From positions 1 to 64,000 of the forward strand of contig JAUCBJ010007243.1 of the NCBI GenBank assembly GCA_032718475.1: a stretch of DNA of 64,000 bases. Direction: 5' to 3'. This DNA is from Nemertoderma westbladi. Its lineage: Eukaryota; Xenacoelomorpha; Nemertodermatida; Nemertodermatidae. The translations under genes were made by a program, and so were the position numbers. The notes beneath the pieces were generated by a model. That model was not told the origin of the DNA. It was given only the letters and a program-made list of their open reading frames with translations, and did no database searches. Below, one piece after another: positions 10,940-22,176 of the stretch (position 1 is the first letter of the stretch; the number at the start of each line of letters is the position of its first letter).

Positions 10940-12762
10940 CATCCCCCCTACTCTACGATTTTTCTTATTTTGTACATTTCTTCAATGTGGTTGAAAATTG
11001 CATAGAAAGCGATATACCATCGAAAAGAGAATCATCAAAAGTACATAAGAAATTTGAAAAATTAAAAAAAAAATTGCGCCCCCTAGCGGCCTGCGTCAGA
11101 TTTTAACAAATCCACTAAAAAGAATACTCCTCCGACAGTTTCCAATTTTATTTTCTTATACAACATTTTTTGGAACCAGCATGTTTATTTTCATCATATT
11201 TTTCACGCACTTTTTCATTTACGTTTTCTATTTTTGATAATTGGTAATTTTGTAAAAAAAAAATCAAAATTTTTGAAAAAATTGAAAAAACCCATGTTTT
11301 TTGTAAATTTTCATTAAATAATTGGGGAAATATTATTAAATTAAGAAAAGTGCGTGAAATTCATTGAAGCCTATGAAATTACCTTTCCTAAAGCAAAAAT
11401 GGCAAAAAACGGTTATGAAATGGCGAAGGAGTAGTATTTTTCGTGCGAAAAAATCTCATTTTGAGATAATTGCCTTCAAAGTTCAAACCTTCCCGCGCAA
11501 AACCACCTGTATGGGGTCTGGTTGGTTAATAGTGTTTGACAGGAAGGAAGCACACCATCTAGCTAAAATTATATTTATTTGGGGTCGCTGATTTCATTTC
11601 CAATGTCAGTATCGTAGGCCCTACGTAAATTGGTTGAAAAATTGGCTAAAATTTGTACTTCCCGCGTGCGGAATGAGGTGTACCGCGCATACAATCACTT
11701 TAATACCAAACAATGGTTGTATATTATTACACAGTCCAACATGTGCAAATACAACTAAAATAGTGGTGAAGGTTGTGAAGTGTAGGAAGCACGGAAGGGG
11801 GATTTAACATGGACTCTGTATTGATATTAACCATCTTGTACTGTACCTCAAAACAGCCCAAATCAATGAGATAAAGGCTCTTATATGTTCTAATCAGATC
11901 GCCCGATTATATATGTGTTTATTTATTTACCGGTAATTATTACATCATCCCTCACATCTTGCGAGCCGCTGATTCCGAATGTCCAAGTCAGTTTTGCATT
12001 TCGAACTACAGTTGACTTTTATAGGCACCGACAGTTCTAGAAATTTATTAAATTTTTTGTAAATAACGCACCGGATTGGTTTTATAGGTTGCTATAAAGT
12101 TCTAGAATAATAATAATAGTTTTTATTAATTTTTCTACACCAAACCTTATTAGAATTATTAGAAAAGAAATTGTTCTTATAGTCCAGTCAATCTAGCCAA
12201 AAAAGGGTGTCAAACCCTTAACAAATTCCCAGTACATCCAAACCAATTTTTTTTATTCTATATTACCTTGTTAATACCCCCAAAAAAGTCTATAATAACT
12301 ATTTCATAATAACATAATAAAGTTTATTGTTAATTTTCGCATATTACTACGGAAACTAGGTAAAATTATAATCGTATAATTTTAAAAAAACGTTCTATAA
12401 ATGTTGTTTTTTCCTAAAATTATACTCTTTTCTTAGAAATTGCTCTGATACGGGATTCTAGAAAATATATGTTGCAGTATATTCATATAATTTTATGTAC
12501 TGTATTATCCTATGGTACACCAATATACCAAACTTGCTACGGTTTCTTTGAATAATGTACTGTAGCTATATATTTCACATTATGCAAAATGTCCAATTGG
12601 CACTTTAAATTCTACTCCAGTATTCGTAAGAATTATAACTCTTATTACAAACTGACCTCACCAAAACCCATGCGAGCATCATTAAATTTGATAGAAACGG
12701 CATAAAAAAACCTTAAGATCTTTGCGTTGTTTGCCATCTTATTAATCTCATTAAATTTTACT
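10940..12762. other. AT-rich region, no gene recognised
   Basis: Open frames here lack any recognisable domain and composition is uniformly AT-rich. TTCTAGAA words occur near 12034, 12099 and 12454. Confidence 0.6.
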
Positions 12763-12787
12763 GGGGGGGGGGGGGGGGGGGGGGGGG
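12763..12787. repeat. poly-G run, 25 nt
   Basis: Twenty-five G, then T and further G. Adjacent frames with poly-Gly or poly-Pro are artefacts. Confidence 0.9.
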
Positions 12788-13576
12788 TGGGGGTACTAGT
12801 GTAACTAACCCGTGTCACCATAATTCTGCCTTTGTATAGCTGTTTTGACCAGTGATGTATGTTCTGGAACATATTTTGGACTCATTACATGATAAATTTT
12901 TGTGGTAGCTAGTGTTTTCAATGGTAGTTAGTGTATTCATAAAAATGGTACAGTAGCTAGTGTTTTTAAAAATACCAACAAATCGTATTATTATTATGAA
13001 TATCCATAGTAAATTTGGTTTATCTTTATTTATTTATCAGTGAAAAGAGCCTAGTATTGAAGAAAATAAAATAACGTTATTTCTGCAACAATTTATTAAA
13101 TAAGATAATTAAAAAAATACAGTAGTTGCACAGATTCGGTCGTATCGTCCTTACCTTATGTTAGAGGCAATGAGTGCGGAAATGAAAAAAACAAGGAGAC
13201 CTCCTTGTAACAAGTACGAAAAATAGAAAAGAAGTCTCACGACTCATTTCCAGTATAGACCCCTCAGAACTATACTCCTTACAGGCAATGAGATAACTGA
13301 GTACTCATTTAACGACCATTTAAGTAACAAAGCAAATATGCGCGCGCCCTGTTTGGTTAGTCCCTTAGCATTTGTGCCAAAACGAAAACTATCCTGGCCC
13401 GCCTGCAGGGGAACAACCCCACGACCTCTGGAGCGATATTAATTCAAGGAAATGGATTTAAATGCTACGCAAGGCTTGAAAAAATTGAATACGCGTATTG
13501 TATTAGAACACGATCCTTAAAAATACAAAGTATGCTGTCATGTTGTTCGTTCAATATGCTCTAATTAACAATAAAC
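12788..13576. other. AT-rich spacer with a dispersed GTAGCTAGTGTTTT repeat
   Basis: TTTGTGGTAGCTAGTGTTTT near 12900 recurs in diverged form near 53800 and 22265, so part of this stretch belongs to a dispersed repeat. There is no gene. Confidence 0.5.
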
Positions 13577-13812
13577 ACAATATTGCAATGTTCTAGAGTT
13601 AATATACGGAAATAATAACCTGCAGCGAATAAAACTGTAATAATCACTTCTGCCTTATCCTTCAGCAAATTAACCTAATATAATAACCTCGGCCTGCGGC
13701 CTCGGTAATTATACAGGTTAATTTGCTTCTGGAACGGCATCAGTGATTATTCAGTTTTATTCGCTTCAGGTTATTATTTCCGTATATTAACTCTAGAACA
13801 TTGCAATATTGT
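13577..13812. repeat. long near-perfect inverted repeat (foldback element)
   Basis: The left arm starts ACAATATTGCAATGTTCTAG and is mirrored by an arm ending CTAGAACATTGCAATATTGT. Similarity continues inward through AATAATAACCTG and the AGCAAATTAACCT region to a centre CCTCGGCCTGCGGCCTCGG near 13690-13710. Almost the entire 236 bp is self-complementary, as expected for a foldback MITE or a long RNA hairpin. No clear target duplication was seen. Confidence 0.88.
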
Positions 13813-15940
13813 ATGTATATTAACTAGTCCCGTCACTTCAAACTGTACGCACGCATTATGCAAACACGTGCTGCTTTAATGAAAAGCAGCACATTAATAA
13901 TATAAATGGAAATAATACATTCTGGAATACGGTAATTAAGTTGTTTCCATGTCATTGCTTACTATGCAGCGTTACGAGTAATTCACCAGAATACAAACGT
14001 TGTTAAGTTCAGTAGTCCGTCCATATCATAATCATTCTGTAATGGGGATTCTGTCTAACAATGTCCAATACATCGGCTTGTTTATCATAGTCTAAGTGGT
14101 CTAATTTCTCGTAAAAATATCTGTTCACACTGTTGACATCATTAACTGTACTAGAGTTTGAGTTGTTGGTAATCTGAAGCTTATTAAGGTAACAATGAGA
14201 AGCGCAAATATCTTAAGGAACTACAGTAGGGAAAGGAAAGTCGAAGTGGTTTGGTCATTTAAAGTCATTCGAAGTTTCCTAATGAACAACGTCTCCTTAA
14301 TGAGAAGTTCGCGCAAATTACGGGATGTTGATACGTTTATATATTTGGAATCCTTGCATGGCCAGATTTCCATACATACATACATACATAAATAACATAC
14401 ATACATCTTGTCGGAAAGTAGTTTACAGTGTTTTGATCCTCTTGGAATTATTTGACTCACTCACAATAGGATAGTTATAAAACCCGAAAATAACGAAAAA
14501 GACGAAATTATCAACGAAAATATCGAATTTATAAAACAATCTGCAAAATCTCGCTTTCCAGTACGATAGGTATTATTAGAAGGCACACTTTACATTTTTA
14601 AATTAATAAAATCCGATAATTTCGCCCCATTTTCGACTTATTTTGAAAATTTATATTAATTGTAAATTTTGTAACAATTCGTTGAAATGGAAATCCGGCC
14701 AAAAATTGAAATTATTTCTTCCTTCCGGATTTATTTCTCAAAATCCGGCCGGATATCCGGCACACCCCTAATTGTTACTTAGACAACGTCGAAGAGTTGT
14801 AGAACAAATGAAATGTATTATACACTATTCTAGAACATAAATAAAATAAAAAATATTACGTTCTAGAACATATAGCTAGTTTTATATAATTTAAAAATAG
14901 CTAGTAAATTAAATAAAATTGTATTTAAATGAATTTCTGAATACATTTAAATGATTATTGAAAATTGGTAAATTTCTAAGTTCTAACATATAGGCTACCG
15001 GTAGCAAGTTTTTTGTCATTAAAATAGCTCAAAGCAAAGCAAAAAAATTTAAAAATTTAATAATATTTAATAATTAAAAAAAAATTATTTATTTTATAAT
15101 ATTGCTTCAGATGATAGGATTTGTTCATTGTGTGCAAGTAACCGTGTTGAAAATGAACTACACTTCCTCCTATAATGTAGCGCTTATTCCGATATCTGTT
15201 TATTGTATCTCGGGAATTATTTTTGTACATACCCGTCAATTAATAAAATGGAAAAACTCTATTCATATTTAAACGGGTGTGATTCTATAATTATTGTTAA
15301 CATTTGGGTTGGATATACTTAAGGCATTTGAAAGACGGGAATTATTTAAGGGGGCGGGGATAGTTAATTAATTAATTTACGGTTATTTTAAATTGTTAAT
15401 TAAATTGTAATTATCCAAACTATTTATCATCTATATCCGCGATCCGTATTACTATTACTAATACTATTACTGCTTGATTGAAGTATGTGAAAGTTAACAT
15501 ATGTGCAATTTATTTCTCTTCGGCACCAAGGCCATTAATTTGGTACGGCTGTATTAATATATATATTAACAATTTTGATGTTGCACTTACATTTATTCTG
15601 TTGATTCAACATACTAAGATAAACTTAGAAACGCCAAGTTGTATGAAAGTAAATTTGAAATGAAATAAGGAATGATGTAAAAAATAATGAAAAATTGTTC
15701 TTATGGGGTGCGCGATTTTTTGGTTTTTTTTTGTGATAGGCATGATGTTTGTATGGATTATGATAAGGTGCGCGACGAGCCAATTTCAGGTGCGCTGTCC
15801 GCTGTGTACCTGCGCCGCTGCGCGCACATGCATGAACTGCAACCTGGAGAGTGTTAGAGTACAGACCACCCAGGGAACTCTCTACCCATTACACTTAGGT
15901 ACACCATTACAAATAACAACGAAGTCTCCATATAAATAAA
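13813..15940. other. AT-rich region, no gene recognised
   Basis: It contains a CATA microsatellite (about 14371-14400), two TTCTAGAACAT words near 14825 and 14865, and random short frames. The ATTTGGAATCCTTGCATGGC stretch near 14342 resembles a piece of the foldback at 53225, suggesting a shared dispersed sequence. Confidence 0.55.
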
Positions 15941-16705
15941 CTAAAGTTTATTAAGGAACTCAATGAGATGAATGTGTAGAACTTCGGGGTTGTTTATGTA
16001 GAAGGCGTGGGACCCACCCCCAACCACCACGCTCTCTGTACCACCGATACGTTTGAGATTGTCCAATGCGGTGTCCCCTATGTTGTGGTCCTCGGAACCG
16101 ACCATAACCAGTACAGGGACCCGAATTCGAGAGTAATCTTCCTCTGTGAGGTACTCGGTCCCCACGGGAGCCAAAGCGACAAGAGCTCGCAGTTTGTTAG
16201 TCGGTAAATACGGTATCGCGTAATCGCCGCTCATCGACGGTGTTACTATGACAACCCGATCGAGTCGCAGCGCCGCTATCACGTCGCCTATGAAAGCCGA
16301 TTTATCGGCGGGAGACGAAGGAACGTCGATGTTAGCGGACTTTCCGTAGCCCGGTAGATCGATAGCCGCCGACCGGTAACCACTCTCAGACAGTACGTTA
16401 AGTGTCCCCAGTTGCAACCAAGTATCCACGGAATATTTCATTCCGTGTAGTAACAACACCGTGACGGATTTCGCCTTGGTTGATTTCTGGGCTGGTTGTG
16501 TGACCGCATACACTTTGGAGCCGTGGATATCCAGGTAAAGCGACTCGATTTCTGTGCCGGTTTCTTTATTACTGTTTGCCATGATAAGAGGAGGGCTTTC
16601 CTCTCTTCCCGATCGATACCACAGCACTAAACCCAGAGACACCAGCGCAATAATAGCGACTAGAATCAACCGTTGTACTTTGGACGCTGTGTAGTTGGTA
16701 GGCAT
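15941..16705 (-). CDS. abhd14a: ABHD14-type alpha/beta hydrolase with N-terminal membrane anchor
   Basis: A 254-residue single-exon protein. One hydrophobic helix (about 11-30) and a short luminal or cytosolic linker precede a compact alpha/beta-hydrolase domain (about 52-254). Diagnostic matches to the ABHD14 family: LLLHGMKYSVDTW (84-96), AAIDLPGYGKS (113-123), the nucleophile elbow TPSMSGDY with probable catalytic S159, acid D206 in GSEDHN and base H233 in GGGSHAF. The TM anchor favours ABHD14A over soluble ABHD14B, which is a lysine deacetylase in vertebrates; the substrate here is unknown. The start at 16703-16705 supplies the anchor. AATAAA overlaps the last codons on the coding strand. 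It stands alone between repeat-rich spacers. Confidence 0.88.
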   Translation of the reverse strand: MPTNYTASKVQRLILVAIIALVSLGLVLWYRSGREESPPLIMANSNKETGTEIESLYLDIHGSKVYAVTQPAQKSTKAKSVTVLLLHGMKYSVDTWLQLGTLNVLSESGYRSAAIDLPGYGKSANIDVPSSPADKSAFIGDVIAALRLDRVVIVTPSMSGDYAIPYLPTNKLRALVALAPVGTEYLTEEDYSRIRVPVLVMVGSEDHNIGDTALDNLKRIGGTESVVVGGGSHAFYINNPEVLHIHLIEFLNKL

Positions 16706-16914
16706 TTGGTTAACAACTAGTATCAGTTAATTTGTAAAGACGGACTGTCATCGCGCTCTCAGTCGTGAGTCATAGATCAGTCGATTTCGATATGCTGTAA
16801 GCATACTGCATACTGCAGTACAGCAGTATCTAGAAGACTGGAAGAGTACGGCAGTTTTGTAATTTTTGCCAGGTATTGCAGTCTTTATACTCTAACAGCA
16901 GCAAGCCAGTATGC
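16706..16914. other. ABHD14 5' flank with CTGCA-rich repeats
   Basis: Short redundant TACTGCAGTA-type words occur at 16794-16920. The promoter presumably lies here, but no TATA box or specific site could be assigned. Confidence 0.4.
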
Positions 16915-17427
16915 AGTAGTGATCAACTATTATTATTAGGTCCGATTATTTAGAGCAGCAGTAGTTCCAGTACTCCTCTACGGGAGTCCATGCTGGGCTC
17001 TATCTGCTGAGGACACCAAATCTCTGAATGGCACATTCACAAGAATGCTACGCCGGGTTCATTGTGTCAAGTACAATGCACACATCTCCAACCAGACACT
17101 ATATAACATTGGAGGTGTCTCATTGGTTCACCCAAGCTTGACACTAGAACAAAATCGCCTCCGCTTTGCAGGACATTGCTTTCGCCGCGAGGACCAGCCA
17201 GTGCATAATCTTGTACTTTGGCAGCCTCATGGAGTGAATAAGCATGGTGGGCAGCCCATGACTTTCTTGAGACGCATCTTAAAGGACACTGGCCTTAAAG
17301 ATGCGGATGATCTAGCAAATGTCATGGGTGATAGGGAGTTGTGGCGGTGCAATTTTGTTGACAAGCCGGCACAGCATTCTTAAAAATGCAGCTGCAATGC
17401 AGCATGCCGATCCTAGTAGTGATCAAC
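16915..17427 (+). mobile_element. 5'-truncated LINE copy (3' 480 bp) with target duplication
   Basis: Sequence nearly identical to the 3' end of the full-length LINE runs from about 16938 to 17414. AGTAGTGATCAAC occurs at 16915-16927 and again at 17415-17427, the target duplication (part may be the TAG tail). About ten bases of filler (TATTATTATT) lie between the left duplication and the start of LINE homology. The frame is open up to the same PAQHS stop. High identity indicates a young insertion. Confidence 0.9.
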
Positions 17428-17974
17428 AGTTCAGCCTCCATAAATTTGGCAGTATGCAGTTACGCACGCTTGCATGGCCTTTACTAGAGATCGTTACGGA
17501 TCCAACATAAAATTAACGAGACAACTAGGGACGTGAAAAGGGAGAATACCAGATTTTCGGAAGTTGCACGTTCGTGGGGCCTTCACGCAGCGCGAGACTC
17601 AGTTATGAGATACAAATTAAAATTGAGCTATTCTATCACAAAATAGGTATTTAATAAATTTAACCAAACCGCCAATAAATCAAAGAGAGGAAAGTTCATC
17701 CCCTTCAGCCCCCTCTTAATCTGCATCACCCCAACCCAAAGGCGCAAAGAGGATTTATGACAGGCGGGTATGGTTTGACAGAGAATAGGCAGGGTTTTAC
17801 AAGTAATCTATTTTTGGCGTGGAGGCGACCCAATTTGTAAGAAATATTACAACTGAAATATTATTAAATTAATTTTCCATGTCAATACATCAACGAATTA
17901 TTTAGCTACAGTAATTCCAAAGAATCACCATTAAATACTCTAGCCAATCATTTTGCGAAATAAACAATAAGCAA
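17428..17974. other. spacer, nothing recognisable
   Basis: No conserved frame or repeat beyond a GAGAATACCAG word near 17541. Confidence 0.6.
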
Positions 17975-18832
17975 GCTGTATTATTAGTCTGGCACCTTTC
18001 GCTGCATGTACAGTACAGCTGTATTATTAGTCCGGCACCTTTCGCTGCATGTACAGTACAGCTGTATTATTAGTCTGGCACCTTTCGCTGCATGTACAGT
18101 ACAGCTGTATTATTAGTCTGGCACCTTTCGCTGCATGTACAGTACAGCTGTATTATTAGTCTGGCACCTTTCGCTGCATGTACAGTACAGCTGTATTATT
18201 AGTCTGGCACCTTTCGCTGCATGTACAGTACAGCTGTATTATTAGTCTGGCACCTTTCGCTGCATGTACAGTACAGCTGTATTATTAGTCTGGCACCTTT
18301 CGCTGCATGTACAGTACAGCTGTATTATTAGTCTGGCACCTTTCGCTGCATGTACAGTACAGCTGTATTATTAGTCTGGCACCTTTCGCTGCATGTACAG
18401 TACAGCTGTATTATTAGTCTGGCACCTTTCGCTGCATGTACAGTACAGCTGTATTATTAGTCTGGCACCTTTCGCTGCATGTACAGTACAGCTGTATTAT
18501 TAGTCTGGCACCTTTCGCTGCATGTACAGTACAGCTGTATTATTAGTCTGGCACCTTTCGCTGCATGTACAGTACAGCTGTATTATTAGTCTGGCACCTT
18601 TCGCTGCATGTACAGTACAGCTGTATTATTAGTCTGGCACCTTTCGCTGCATGTACAGTACAGCTGTATTATTAGTCTGGCACCTTTCGCTGCATGTACA
18701 GTACAGCTGTATTATTAGTCTGGCACCTTTCGCTGCATGTACAGTACAGCTGTATTATTAGTCTGGCACCTTTCGCTGCATGTACAGTACAGCTGTATTA
18801 TTAGTCTGGCACCTTTCGCTGCATGTACAGTA
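17975..18832. repeat. minisatellite, 43-bp unit, 20 copies
   Basis: The unit begins GCTGTATTATTAGTCTGGCA; starts at 17975 and 18018 give 43 bp, and 858 bp is 20 units. One copy (about 18032) has CCGGCACC in place of CTGGCACC; the rest are nearly invariant. The unit sequence is unrelated to the other two 43-bp arrays. Confidence 0.98.
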
Positions 18833-19794
18833 ACCCGACCCACAGTCACATATTTGAGTAGTAGGTTCCCATCTAGGCAATAGCAAGCACTCCAAGGAAT
18901 GATACCTACATAATTATATTGGGAGGTGCACCTCTCCAACTTCCATGGAAGTAGCTGGAGAGAAGGCTGGGGATTTTAATTACGTTTAGTAGATCAATTA
19001 AAAACACATTTCTTAAAGCAAATCACAAGAACAAATTATTAAAAAGTATAATGGAATGGGGTATGGGGATTACAGATGTATAATTTTTAAGTATAATTAT
19101 TTAAATCTTATACTGGCAAATAATTAATTTCAATTAAAGGGCAGGCAGAAAAAATCTACAATTAACTAATTAACTACTTTTATCTTAGCTTTTCGAAGGC
19201 CACACCATGACCTACTATAACAGTTATAGTTATAATAGCTGTTATAGTAGGTCATGGCCACACGCAAATTCAGCTGGGAAAATTTCTAAACTTTTTCCAG
19301 GCTACATGTGTACCAAGTTTGGTTTGATTTCATTGAAAATGGGCTGACTTAAACGTTTAAAAATTGGACGGGATGGACAGAATAACAGAACAACAGACAC
19401 ACCGATTGAGTTAGTGGTACCCGTATGCTAAGTTCGTTAATTTGTGGTGCGCCTCACAAACCAGCATTATCTTCTTATTCTCCCATTCTCTCTCTCTCTC
19501 TCTCACTTACACTCGGAAATCAAAACGTTACAATGAGTTGAAAATTAAGTATTAATTATCTGATAATTTACTTATGTACATATACATACAGTAAATATAA
19601 TACAATTTAAACGTTTTAATGCATCTTGGTTATTGTAAAAAAAAGACGAAACAACAATTATGCAAGTTTCAAAAATACCAAGTAATGTAAATATTAAGTT
19701 GCAGTAAGTAAATAAATAGTTTATAAATAGTTATGTTCGTAGTTGATAAAGAACAGATACGTGGATTGGCATATTTTTCAGTTTCGACAGCAAC
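18833..19794. other. spacer downstream of ADAM10 with a short hairpin and a CT microsatellite
   Basis: A nearly perfect palindrome at 19205-19257 (CCATGACCTACTATAACAG mirrored) could form a 25-bp stem. (CT)n follows near 19490. The GGACAGAATAACAGAACAAC stretch near 19376 looks like part of a dispersed repeat. The 3' UTR of the ADAM gene must lie in the right part. Confidence 0.5.
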
Positions 19795-22176
19795 CTAGAG
19801 ATATTCATTTGCCATAAAATATTCATCAGACTTAATGCCACGGCCACGGCCAATAGTCATTTGTGATCGCGGGGATTGTACCGGTGCAGGATGTGATGGA
19901 GGACCATGACTGCGAATCGTATCCAGACTACGACGGATCCCCCTGCCGATATTATGTCTGGGCAGCCTCCGAGAGAGATCCATACTGCGGCGTAGCCCCA
20001 GGCCAATATGGCGGTGGACCTGCTTGATGGGAACATGTGGCTTAGCGTATGGGTTACTGGACGGCGTCGCAACACTGCAAATCTTAAGAAATATAGTTAT
20101 AGACAGAATTAGCGCGATAACAATAAGAATGGCCGCCCACCATTTTTGTTTTGCCCATTCTAAAATATTCGTGTAAGTCTTTTTACTCAATAGCATTGAT
20201 TTAATCTTCGATAGCGGTCCCATTACTTGTACAGTCCGACACACATCAAGTAAATCGCAATAACCATGTTCTCCAGCCACATTGCAGTCTGATCCCGTGC
20301 TCAATTTCCAAATCTTCTCGGGAGATTCGTAATCATTATAAGCCCCACATTTAGATTGGCTATTATCTTTGCAGCACAATAAACAGTGTTCTTTCAATGT
20401 CACAATGGATTTGTCTGACTTGCCGGCAGCGCAGTCGCAGGGTAATTTATTATCTTTATAGCAGATTGACCTGATGCATTCACCCTGGTAACAGACTCTG
20501 GATTTATCTCGCCCGCACACGGTTACATTATCAGGGAGACTATCAGGATCGGGACATTTAGCATGGAGTCCATCACATGTAGCCTCTTTCTGGCAATCAT
20601 TCTCGCCGAAGCATATTTTCCCTTCATTCTTACTTATAATTTCGCATTTATCATTGCAGCATGGACCTTGACTTTTGTCACACATTTTTCCTTCAATAAG
20701 TTTACAACGTTGCGCTTTATTGTCGTCGTCAGCGGGTACGCAGCATCCATGTTTGCAATCATCGTCACCCTTGTTCCCACAATCGCATTCTTCATCGTTT
20801 TCCTCTTCCCATATTCCATTGCCGCAAATGTTATAAGATTTGGCAAGACATTTATACCTATTAGGACTAGTCAAGACTAGGCTAATATTACCAATCGAAC
20901 ACGGTGAGAACTTATTACTGTTTTGGTTGCCTTTGGATGCCATGTAAAACATTAGGTATTTACCCCCACGCCCTTCGTCCGGTATGCATGAGGCTGGAAT
21001 GTCATGTGGACTTCCAAAGCTGTGTCCAAACTCGTGTGCCAAGGTTAGTTCGGTAGTCCGGTCACTCTGCGGGTCTCCATTGTTGAGCGTCGTGACTAGT
21101 CCAGTGTTAGGACTTATTGATCCCCGTGTTCCACAAATGCCAGCATTGCTGTTAGGCTCGGCTGTATAAGCTATCCCCAGGGTACCTTGAAAGTCCCGGT
21201 GCGTAAATAAATAAGCGAGGCAGTATTCATTAAAATAATTTTCCTTCGCAAATAGATTCAATAACGCAGTAGCGCCATAGTGAGCATTGAATGGGTTACC
21301 AGGTTGTTCGGCAACTTTTGTTGTGTTGATGTCTAAACGTTTGATGGCGAATCCGTAACCTGTGTTGCCGTTGAATTCTAATGGATTAAATATCTCCTGT
21401 GCAGCCATAATATATTTTACGATCTTGTTTTTTATTAAATGTACTTTAGCACCATGAAAGTCCCAGAACTTATGGTCTACCATGATATACAACTGACAAA
21501 CCGTTTTAGGGGTAGATTTACGCTCCCTATACTTATTGACCTGATCACTCGGAAGATCGCAATCTTTGCAATAATTGCTGTCGGGTTTTAGGAAACCAAC
21601 AGATTCGCGAAAGTTGTGCTCAGTAATGGACAATCTATCTGAACCACAATATTCCGGATGGAAGTTGTTTTCATCGTCTTCTTCCTTATAAATGATGCTG
21701 TGAAAGCCATAACTTTCAATTGAATCGAAGTATCTTTCAGATGAATCAATCTGAAAGCTATCAGATTCTGTAGCGATCCTGCCTTCAAATAACCCATCTA
21801 TTATAGTCCCAAACACTGGAAGACTATAGTTTACAGACCCAGACGTATTCCGGAGATATCCTCTAAACGTGAAATCTGTGTTTAGGTAAGACACATTGGA
21901 TCCAATGGCCACAACGGCATCTTTACTGAAGATATCGATGTAGGGTTGAAGTGAAATGTTGAAGGAGCGTTTGTGCGCATGAAACGATATCTCGATTGGT
22001 TCTTGGTCAATACCAATAGCGCGTTTATTTCTTTGGAGAGACAAGCGAATGATTTCAGTGTCGTAGTGTAACTTCTCGAAATGCTTCACATATTTCGGTA
22101 GTTGCATACATTCCATAGTTGGTAATGAAAATATCATTATAAACATCATTTCAACATGCGTTGTAACCGAAGCCAT
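19795..22176 (-). CDS. adam10: ADAM10/Kuzbanian-like transmembrane metalloprotease, single exon
   Basis: A type I membrane sheddase of 793 residues; ADAM10 cleaves Notch and other surface proteins. A signal-like hydrophobic start (about 5-22) precedes the prodomain (to about 220), which ends in a furin-like RERK site (217-220). The reprolysin domain has the zinc site HEFGHSFGSPHD (381-392) and Met-turn region YLMFYMAS (407-414). The disintegrin-like domain starts CGNGIWEE (451) with EECDCG (462-467), followed by a cysteine-rich region to about 650. One TM helix (about 680-699) ends in KICSVATPSSNP, an ADAM10 hallmark. The tail is unusually RR-rich (728-782), with two RRS motifs. Vertebrate ADAM10 is about 748 residues and multi-exonic; here there are no introns. 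The ATG at 22174-22176 provides the signal sequence. A complete retrocopy is an alternative to intron loss. Confidence 0.92.
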   Translation of the reverse strand: MASVTTHVEMMFIMIFSLPTMECMQLPKYVKHFEKLHYDTEIIRLSLQRNKRAIGIDQEPIEISFHAHKRSFNISLQPYIDIFSKDAVVAIGSNVSYLNTDFTFRGYLRNTSGSVNYSLPVFGTIIDGLFEGRIATESDSFQIDSSERYFDSIESYGFHSIIYKEEDDENNFHPEYCGSDRLSITEHNFRESVGFLKPDSNYCKDCDLPSDQVNKYRERKSTPKTVCQLYIMVDHKFWDFHGAKVHLIKNKIVKYIMAAQEIFNPLEFNGNTGYGFAIKRLDINTTKVAEQPGNPFNAHYGATALLNLFAKENYFNEYCLAYLFTHRDFQGTLGIAYTAEPNSNAGICGTRGSISPNTGLVTTLNNGDPQSDRTTELTLAHEFGHSFGSPHDIPASCIPDEGRGGKYLMFYMASKGNQNSNKFSPCSIGNISLVLTSPNRYKCLAKSYNICGNGIWEEENDEECDCGNKGDDDCKHGCCVPADDDNKAQRCKLIEGKMCDKSQGPCCNDKCEIISKNEGKICFGENDCQKEATCDGLHAKCPDPDSLPDNVTVCGRDKSRVCYQGECIRSICYKDNKLPCDCAAGKSDKSIVTLKEHCLLCCKDNSQSKCGAYNDYESPEKIWKLSTGSDCNVAGEHGYCDLLDVCRTVQVMGPLSKIKSMLLSKKTYTNILEWAKQKWWAAILIVIALILSITIFLKICSVATPSSNPYAKPHVPIKQVHRHIGLGLRRSMDLSRRLPRHNIGRGIRRSLDTIRSHGPPSHPAPVQSPRSQMTIGRGRGIKSDEYFMANEYL

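Noticed and set aside
14195..14460. Overlapping frames around the CATA microsatellite
   Set aside because: Random open frames in AT-rich DNA without domain, start context or conservation.
15703..15939. Small cysteine-containing frame (LCTCAAARTCMNC)
   Set aside because: Cysteines do not form a recognisable motif, no homology could be recalled, and it abuts the ABHD14 3' end.
20563..21169. Plus-strand hydrophobic frames inside the ADAM10 gene
   Set aside because: Antisense shadows of the metalloprotease coding sequence.
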